The translations under genes and the position numbers were made by a program. DNA of 64,000 bases, taken from assembly GCF_041146795.1 (NCBI RefSeq), contig NC_135175.1, forward strand, positions 27,249,075 through 27,313,074, written 5' to 3'. How positions within the stretch are numbered: position 1 is the first letter of the stretch; each line of letters opens with the position of its first letter. The notes under the pieces were generated by a model. The model saw only the letters and a list, made by a program, of their open reading frames with translations. It had not been told where the DNA came from and made no database searches. Of this stretch, positions 58,408 to 64,000 are shown piece after piece. This DNA is from Maylandia zebra. Lineage: Eukaryota > Chordata > Actinopteri > Cichliformes > Cichlidae.

Positions 58408-61400
58408 TGGTGGTGGTGGTGGTGGTTGGGGGGGGGGGGGGGGAGGCGCGCTATCAGGCCATGCAGACGCAGAGCAGACTGCTCGCGGATGGTCCGGAAA
58501 TGGAATCCATTGTCATTATCGTTATCACCGCTTAAAATCGCGATGAAGCAGGCCACATACTTACATATTGGTGTTGGCGGTGGATGTTAGCCAATCGGCT
58601 GCAAGTCCGACCATGTCTAATCCCGTGGAGAGCTGATTGAAGTACCTGGGGTGGGCTGAAGGGAAAGGAGCAGAGGATGGAGAAGGCAAAGAGGAGGAGT
58701 GTGAGATGGCTGCAATTTTAAGGTTTTCCTTAGCGAGCAGAAGCTGTCATCTTCTGAGCGCTTTAATTGCGGGTTAGAATTGTAGCTGCAGAGTCAACTT
58801 AAAAAAAAAACACCTGAATGAAAACACCAAATGATGAGAACATTTGGTGTAATGTAAAAGGTAAACACACAAACCATGTTACAGCACTGACACGTGATTA
58901 GATCTCAGTGTGCGTCATAAACACGGGCGTTAAAATAAAGAGTAATTTATGGGGGTGATCAAGCAAAAAAAAAAAGAAAGAAAGAAAGAAAGAAGACAAA
59001 GGAATTAAGGAAGGAAGATATAACTGTACTTATAAACCTGGTGCAAGTCCTTCTCAACACCATATAATTCCTAAATAATAATAATAAACATTTTTCTCGT
59101 AGCAGAGGAAAATTGCTGATAAATGGTTACAATAAATGATTGAAATCCTCACATCTTTGCTCATATCTGCATTACAGTGTGATTTTTAATTGTTTTTAAG
59201 GTTGTTAAATATTCATCACCACCATAAACTATTTTTTCAGTTTTTCTCTTTCTTTTTTTTGGAGGCTGAAATCTGTCCTGTGGCGTTGCTGTAAATCCCC
59301 CCTGCGTGTGTCACTCAGGGGAGAATAATGGATTTGGCCTATGAAGCCTGGTTATTAGCCTATTATCTCCTACTTGGTGAACCAGATTTACTGCGTCACT
59401 GCATTTATCGGTCTGGTGGTCAGGAGGAGGAAAAGGAGGACAACTGTGTTGATGCTTTATAGGCATCATTTATCATTTTATTTATTTATTTATTAAACCC
59501 GGAACACGTTAAAGACGTTTTCTTTGTTTGCCTCTCTCTTTCCGGGTCGGTTTTTTAAGCTTACCGCTTTCGTGTTTCCAGTTTAGTTTTGCAGTAACTC
59601 GAGTTTTAAATAATTTTTAGGGTGTAACATAATTTTCACAGTGGCTCTCTGTAATTTATACAGCTTTTCTTTTTATTTTATTGTAAACGTGTTTTTAATT
59701 TGCCATTTATATGCGTGAATATTGGAATTTTGGCAGATTTCACACAAAGATGAGCGAAAGGCCGGGATTCAGGCCTGCGCGTGATGATACAGCCTGGGGG
59801 GAAATTTTTTCCAACACTCCGAAGCATCTATTTTTTTTTAAAATAAACATATATGTATATTAAAAAGTGAATTTATTGATTTGCATGCATGCAATAAAAT
59901 CATACCCAGGCCTACCTGTTTTGATGGCGTATTTCAATGTAGCGCGACAGCTGATCAAGATGTCGTCCAGAGTCGCAGGTTCGTCCTGCAGCTCCCAGTT
60001 GTTCATCTGAAGCAGCTCGTTCGGATAATGAAAATCAATAACTTTCGTTTCCCGGTCGAAAGACTCCACTATGTAGGCCAGTAAAATATCCACAACTTCC
60101 TGCAGGAAGGTCATCGTTTTGGTATCACCGTCCGTGGCCGGTAACAGGTCTGCGAGAGGGGGGGGTGGATTACAGTGGAGACATTTTGTGATTTTTATTT
60201 GAGGACGGAGGAATGTGTGCAAAAAAATGCTCCCACGCAATATTAAGATTCATATTTACACGAGTCAAAGTTTTATTTATTTTTTTGTCTTTGAATTTTT
60301 CCTCCATACAAACAAATAAATATGTCATATTGTTTCCACGTCCGAACACTGATTCTGCTTTATACGAAAATCTCGTGTTTTGCGCTCAACACATCAAAAC
60401 ACACGATTCTGGTGAAGGTGACCTCTCGGAAATAGCCCCTCTCTGAGGAGAACAGACCGACATAACTCCTCTTTCAGAATGTGGTGAAAAAATGAAAATG
60501 ATGGACAAAACTATTCATCCAATACACAATGTGTTATTTTATAAATTGAGATTAAAGCGGATAACTTCAGCCAAACATTTCTCAGGAGTTTGTGCGATCA
60601 GATGCAAATATTTGAGAAGCATTTTGAGATTATTTCCTTTTATAGTTAAGATGATTATATACAAATATTGTATATAAACAATGTCTATTTTCTAGCCTAC
60701 TTCGCACAGTGAAAACTGCTCAATGTAAAGCCAAGTCTGGACTCGGGGAAGAAAATAAATCTTAAAATTAATCCAGCTTCACAGTGCACTTTCGTACCTG
60801 TTGAATAGAGGTCGGAGAAGCCCACAGCAGCTTTGGTGCAGTTGCAGGATTTGTTGCAGCCGCAGGTTCCTGCAGCCGTCTCTGGCGGCTGCTTGGCGCC
60901 CGGCTCGGCGGCTTTCTCCACCTCCCCGACATTTAGCAGCGCTTTGGAAACCCACAAAAAATAGCATCGAAATATATATTTTTTTATTACTCTAGGGCCA
61001 GACAGTTATGATGGAAATAGCTGGCACGTTTGCCTAAAAATAGCTTCCCCTCCGTCTCCACCCCCACCCCCGCTCCTTCCCCAACATACCACATAATTTC
61101 GATCCAATTCCTCCGGATAATTTCTGGGCCGCTGCTTGGCACCAAGCCCTGGCTGAAAGAGAGAAGTGGGATAAATCAGATAAGGGATGTGCTGGCTTCA
61201 GCTTCAGTCCAAGTTTAGGGAAACACAAAAGGCGCCATGCAACTTGGAATAAAACAGCTCTTTAGATACACGAAAAATGTCTCATGTGGAGAAAAAGAAG
61301 AAAGAAAGAAGCAAAAAGAAAAAAAAAAGAAAGCAGGATTGTTGCCTATTATAAGGCCTGTCTGGTGGTTCGGTGAATGCAGGGCACTGGCTTGAGACAA

Positions 61401-61537
61401 CGCTCAGGAATTACTGCGCCCGGTCCATCAGGATGTGGTTTGAAGACAAAAAGCCACTCACGCGTACTCGGGCTCTGACTCCCGGTATTGGCCCCGGCAT
61501 TATCTCCGCCAAGAGACCAGAACCCGTGTGATGCCAT
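46879..61537 (-). CDS. gad2: Glutamate decarboxylase 2 (GAD65)
   Basis: GAD65 is a PLP-dependent enzyme that converts glutamate to GABA on synaptic vesicle membranes. Sixteen coding exons give 584 codons plus stop; human GAD65 has 585. In transcript order they are 61537-61462, 61152-61090, 60941-60798, 60149-59916, 58655-58565, 57560-57448, 56800-56685, 56277-56198, 55021-54967, 54794-54678, 52809-52745, 52625-52547, 52457-52308, 51065-50958, 49634-49545 and 47052-46879. Every splice phase agrees. Cys30 and Cys46 match the GAD65 palmitoylation region, and the CGC/CNC cluster at 73-81 marks GAD65 rather than GAD67. The PLP lysine is K395 in NPHKMM, and D363 of HVD should bind the pyridine nitrogen. 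The protein ends [12 protein letters not shown] as in other GADs. Two oddities: HVDAAW is HVDGAW here, and intron 11 uses a GC donor. The start has a good context (CAACAATGG). Confidence 0.98.
49545..49634 (-). CDS. gad2: gad2 coding exon 15
   Basis: A 90-nt exon from CCCCTCAG to CACAAG/GTGGGT. It encodes [20 protein letters not shown] and then [10 protein letters not shown], in the C-terminal domain that holds major autoantibody epitopes in human GAD65. Confidence 0.95.
49985..50032. repeat. Short fish interspersed repeat fragment, second copy
   Basis: GGCTATGTCCATCTTTTATA followed by TACAGTCTGTGTG, the same core as 690-745. It lies in gad2 intron 14. Confidence 0.4.
50958..51065 (-). CDS. 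gad2: gad2 coding exon 14
   Basis: A 108-nt exon from TTTGACAG to GGCAAA/GTATGT. It encodes [20 protein letters not shown] and then [16 protein letters not shown], in the C-terminal domain. Confidence 0.96.
52256..52305 (+). repeat. (TTTATA)n hexanucleotide repeat at a gad2 splice donor
   Basis: About eight hexamer units that reach to within two or three bases of the intron 13 GT. On the gad2 strand the intron begins GTAATATAAATATAAATATA. Confidence 0.9.
52308..52457 (-). CDS. gad2: gad2 coding exon 13 (catalytic loop)
   Basis: A 150-nt phase 0-0 exon from CTTCACAG to GCTAAG/GTAATA. It carries the mobile catalytic-loop region ([20 protein letters not shown]) and [19 protein letters not shown] hexanucleotide tandem repeat begins within the donor context of the next intron. 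Confidence 0.97.
52547..52625 (-). CDS. gad2: gad2 coding exon 12 (PLP lysine)
   Basis: A 79-nt exon from AACTGCAG to GAGGAG/GTAGGC. It encodes [20 protein letters not shown], then LLVREE. K395 in NPHKMM forms the Schiff base with PLP (K396 in human GAD65). Confidence 0.98.
52745..52809 (-). CDS. gad2: gad2 coding exon 11 (GC donor)
   Basis: A 65-nt exon starting after GTGTTTCAG. It encodes [20 protein letters not shown] and ER. The 5' splice site is GAGAG/GCAAGT, a GC-AG intron whose other donor positions are near-perfect. Phase 2 fits the next exon exactly. Confidence 0.95.
53408..53484 (+). repeat. (CA)n microsatellite
   Basis: About 38 uninterrupted CA units in gad2 intron 10, just left of the deleted Tc1-like element. 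Confidence 0.95.
53531..54175 (+). mobile_element. Internally deleted Tc1-like transposon in gad2 intron 10
   Basis: The left part encodes the start of a Tc1 transposase ([15 protein letters not shown]). The right part resumes at TTTGTCACCAGATCTCAATC, the third catalytic segment, and ends near a GTGTACCACATAAAGTGCAT terminus. The middle (more than half of the expected transposase) is missing, with the junction near 53920-53935. The frame is broken. The element is antisense to gad2. Confidence 0.75.
54240..54275 (+). repeat. (GT)n microsatellite
   Basis: About 18 GT units in gad2 intron 10, just right of the deleted Tc1-like element and in opposite sense to the CA tract at 53408. Confidence 0.95.
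54678..54794 (-). CDS. gad2: gad2 coding exon 10
   Basis: A 117-nt exon from TTGTGCAG to GTGGAT/GTGAGT. It encodes [20 protein letters not shown], then [19 protein letters not shown]. The last residue, D363, is the aspartate that pairs with the PLP ring nitrogen. Confidence 0.97.
54967..55021 (-). CDS. gad2: gad2 coding exon 9
   Basis: A 55-nt exon from CTTTGCAG to CAGAAG/GTAAGA. It encodes [18 protein letters not shown], matching human [18 protein letters not shown] almost residue for residue. Confidence 0.95.
56198..56277 (-). CDS. gad2: gad2 coding exon 8
   Basis: An 80-nt exon from ACTCTTAG to CAAAG/GTAAAA. It encodes [20 protein letters not shown] and then CIKADQ, continuing the PLP-binding large domain. 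Confidence 0.95.
56685..56800 (-). CDS. gad2: gad2 coding exon 7
   Basis: A 116-nt exon from GTCCTCCAG to GAACAT/GTAGGC. It encodes [20 protein letters not shown] and then [19 protein letters not shown]. The closing His (residue 279) belongs to the SEHSHFS motif completed in exon 8, where the His stacks on the PLP ring in this fold. Confidence 0.96.
57320..57375 (+). repeat. (CA)n microsatellite
   Basis: About 28 CA units with one CGCG interruption in gad2 intron 6, about 70 bp past the exon 6 donor. Confidence 0.95.
57448..57560 (-). CDS. gad2: gad2 coding exon 6
   Basis: A 113-nt exon from ACGTGCAG to CCTG/GTATGT. It encodes [20 protein letters not shown] and then [21 protein letters not shown] microsatellite lies about 70 bp into the next intron. 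Confidence 0.97.
58241..58443 (+). repeat. G-rich cluster: G22 run, (GT)n, (GGT)n and G16 run
   Basis: A pure run of 22 G at 58249-58270, further G4-G6 runs to 58336, (GT)n at 58375-58406, (GGT)n to 58426, then about 16 G at 58428-58443. It sits in gad2 intron 5, about 120 bp from exon 5. The G-rich strand is the gad2 template strand. Confidence 0.9.
58565..58655 (-). CDS. gad2: gad2 coding exon 5
   Basis: A 91-nt exon after a GCTGAAGGG-complement acceptor (CCCTTCAG), ending AATAT/GTAAGT. It encodes [20 protein letters not shown] and then [10 protein letters not shown], part of the active-site region conserved in all GADs. Confidence 0.96.
58970..58996 (+). repeat. (GAAA)n tract
   Basis: A short A run followed by about five GAAA units in gad2 intron 4. 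Confidence 0.8.
59916..60149 (-). CDS. gad2: gad2 coding exon 4
   Basis: A 234-nt exon from CCTCTCGCAG to ACAG/GTAGGC. It includes [20 protein letters not shown] and [19 protein letters not shown], diagnostic of vertebrate GAD, and ends LKYAIKTG. Confidence 0.97.
60798..60941 (-). CDS. gad2: gad2 coding exon 3
   Basis: A 144-nt exon from TTCCAAAG to ACAG/GTACGA. It encodes [20 protein letters not shown] followed by a Cys cluster ([10 protein letters not shown]), the counterpart of the CACDQKPCSC cluster that separates GAD65 from GAD67. Confidence 0.93.
61090..61152 (-). CDS. gad2: gad2 coding exon 2
   Basis: A 63-nt exon from TCTTTCAG to TGTG/GTATGT. It encodes [20 protein letters not shown], which holds Cys30 and Cys46. 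These correspond to the palmitoylated Cys30 and Cys45 of mammalian GAD65; one extra Ala shifts the second. Confidence 0.93.
61462..61537 (-). CDS. gad2: gad2 coding exon 1
   Basis: Encodes [20 protein letters not shown] and then QSPST. The ATG is preceded by CAACA. The donor is ACGC/GTGAGT, phase 1. This N-terminus is the GAD65-specific Golgi and membrane targeting segment. Confidence 0.93.
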
Positions 61538-62250
61538 TGTTGCCGGTAGTTAGGAGCTGCAGGAGGCGCGGAGACCGACAGAGCCCATCCACACGCGACG
61601 ACCGGGAGCTGTTCAGAGCCGATGTGGTGCTGAATCTGACCAGACCTTTCAGACTGCTTGAAATCCAGCCGTGCATCCGACAGACGCTTTAATTCGCTGG
61701 AAAGACACTACAAATAAACCGACCCTCGTAAGTGCGTGTGTGAGCGTGGGGTGGGTAAAAAAAAAAAAAAGAAATCACAAAAGGCGTCCTCGCTTCCTCC
61801 TTTGCAGGCGTCCACAGGTGCACGAAGCATGAAGCGCCGTGTCCAGAAAGAAATCCGCAAACACTTGACCGGCGCAGAGCAGCCACGCTCTTTACTTAAT
61901 AGGGGGAAAAATGCAATACAGCGCAAGATAGTTTGCGCAAGTTCCGGATGTAGTGAAATGTCTTTTGATGCAAAGCTGCTACATTATATAAAAAATGACT
62001 CAGAGAAAAACAATAAGCAAAAAGAAAATGGTGATGAAAATGGTGGAGGGGGAAAAAGCAGCTATGAGGCTACAGCTGCTGGTAAATATGCGGCGCACAA
62101 GCCATGCCTAATTGCAGCCAACCTAAATTTCACGTCACTAACGCAATCCCGTGGTGATTCACTTCAGGTCATGACGAGCCGCGCTGCGTCGTGCGTCGTG
62201 ACTCCATACATCCCCGACATTTTTGGCCCCCTGCGCACAGAACTTACCCT
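61538..62250 (-). promoter_or_regulatory. gad2: Probable gad2 5' UTR and CpG-rich promoter region
   Basis: Immediately upstream of the gad2 ATG, this stretch has far more CpG than the surrounding AT-rich DNA. It holds several CGTCA/TGACG half-sites (for example around 62130-62210) that could bind CREB-type factors. I see no convincing TATA box on the minus strand near 61600-61750 and cannot place the transcription start. The role is inferred from position and composition. Confidence 0.45.

Positions 62251-64000
<1,750 letters not shown>

Larger units (their letters stand above)
56278..61461 (-). other. gad2: gad2 introns 7 to 1
   Basis: The introns are 56278-56684, 56801-57447, 57561-58564, 58656-59915, 60150-60797, 60942-61089 and 61153-61461. 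Their notable contents are the CA tract in intron 6, the G-rich cluster in intron 5 and the GAAA tract in intron 4. The rest shows nothing recognisable. Confidence 0.6.

Noticed and set aside
58162..58590. Open frames with poly-Pro, poly-His, poly-Val or poly-Trp
   Set aside because: They are translations of the G-run and GT/GGT tracts in gad2 intron 5.

Overview
This is nuclear DNA from a bony fish. Three split genes with GT-AG introns can be read, and the rest is AT-rich non-coding DNA full of microsatellites and decayed Tc1-like transposons. Two tRNA-derived SINE copies (10238-10552 and, inverted, 19531-19665) have a body and 3' tail that I recall from African cichlid (AFC-type) SINEs, so a cichlid is my best guess. 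I could not test this by alignment. Nothing prokaryotic is present: no operons, CRISPR arrays or rRNA genes.

Layout. (1) 3215-10796, minus strand: the first five coding exons (225 codons) of apbb1ip (RIAM), an adaptor linking Rap1 to talin and integrins. The gene runs off the left edge of the window. (2) About 10.8-20.4 kb: non-coding, with a SINE copy and a deleted Tc1-like element. (3) 21129-25018, plus strand: a complete four-exon gene for a predicted secreted 932-residue protein that I cannot name. In order it has a signal peptide, five short CxxxxC motifs, a coiled coil, a TNF-receptor-type cysteine repeat, an EGF-like unit, a second TNF-receptor-type repeat, and three tandem modules of about 130-145 residues that resemble C1q/TNF-like domains. 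(4) About 25.1-42.5 kb: intergenic DNA with several mobile-element remnants. (5) 46879-61537, minus strand: complete gad2 (glutamate decarboxylase 65), 16 coding exons and 584 codons, reconstructed exon by exon with every splice phase agreeing. Its probable 3' UTR lies at about 42.5-46.9 kb and its CpG-rich 5' flank at about 61.5-62.3 kb.

gad2 lies upstream of apbb1ip on the same strand, as I recall for GAD2 and APBB1IP in human. The unnamed gene sits between them on the opposite strand. The three genes do not form a pathway: gad2 makes GABA in neurons, apbb1ip acts in integrin signalling, and the middle gene is probably extracellular. The middle gene is the best candidate for something undescribed. 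Its combination of a trimerising coiled coil, TNFR-type repeats and three tandem jelly-roll-like modules is unusual, and the threefold repeat shows directly as a repeated Cys...Cys...Trp pattern.

All exon boundaries were read by eye from splice consensus and reading-frame phase. No transcript or database evidence was available.
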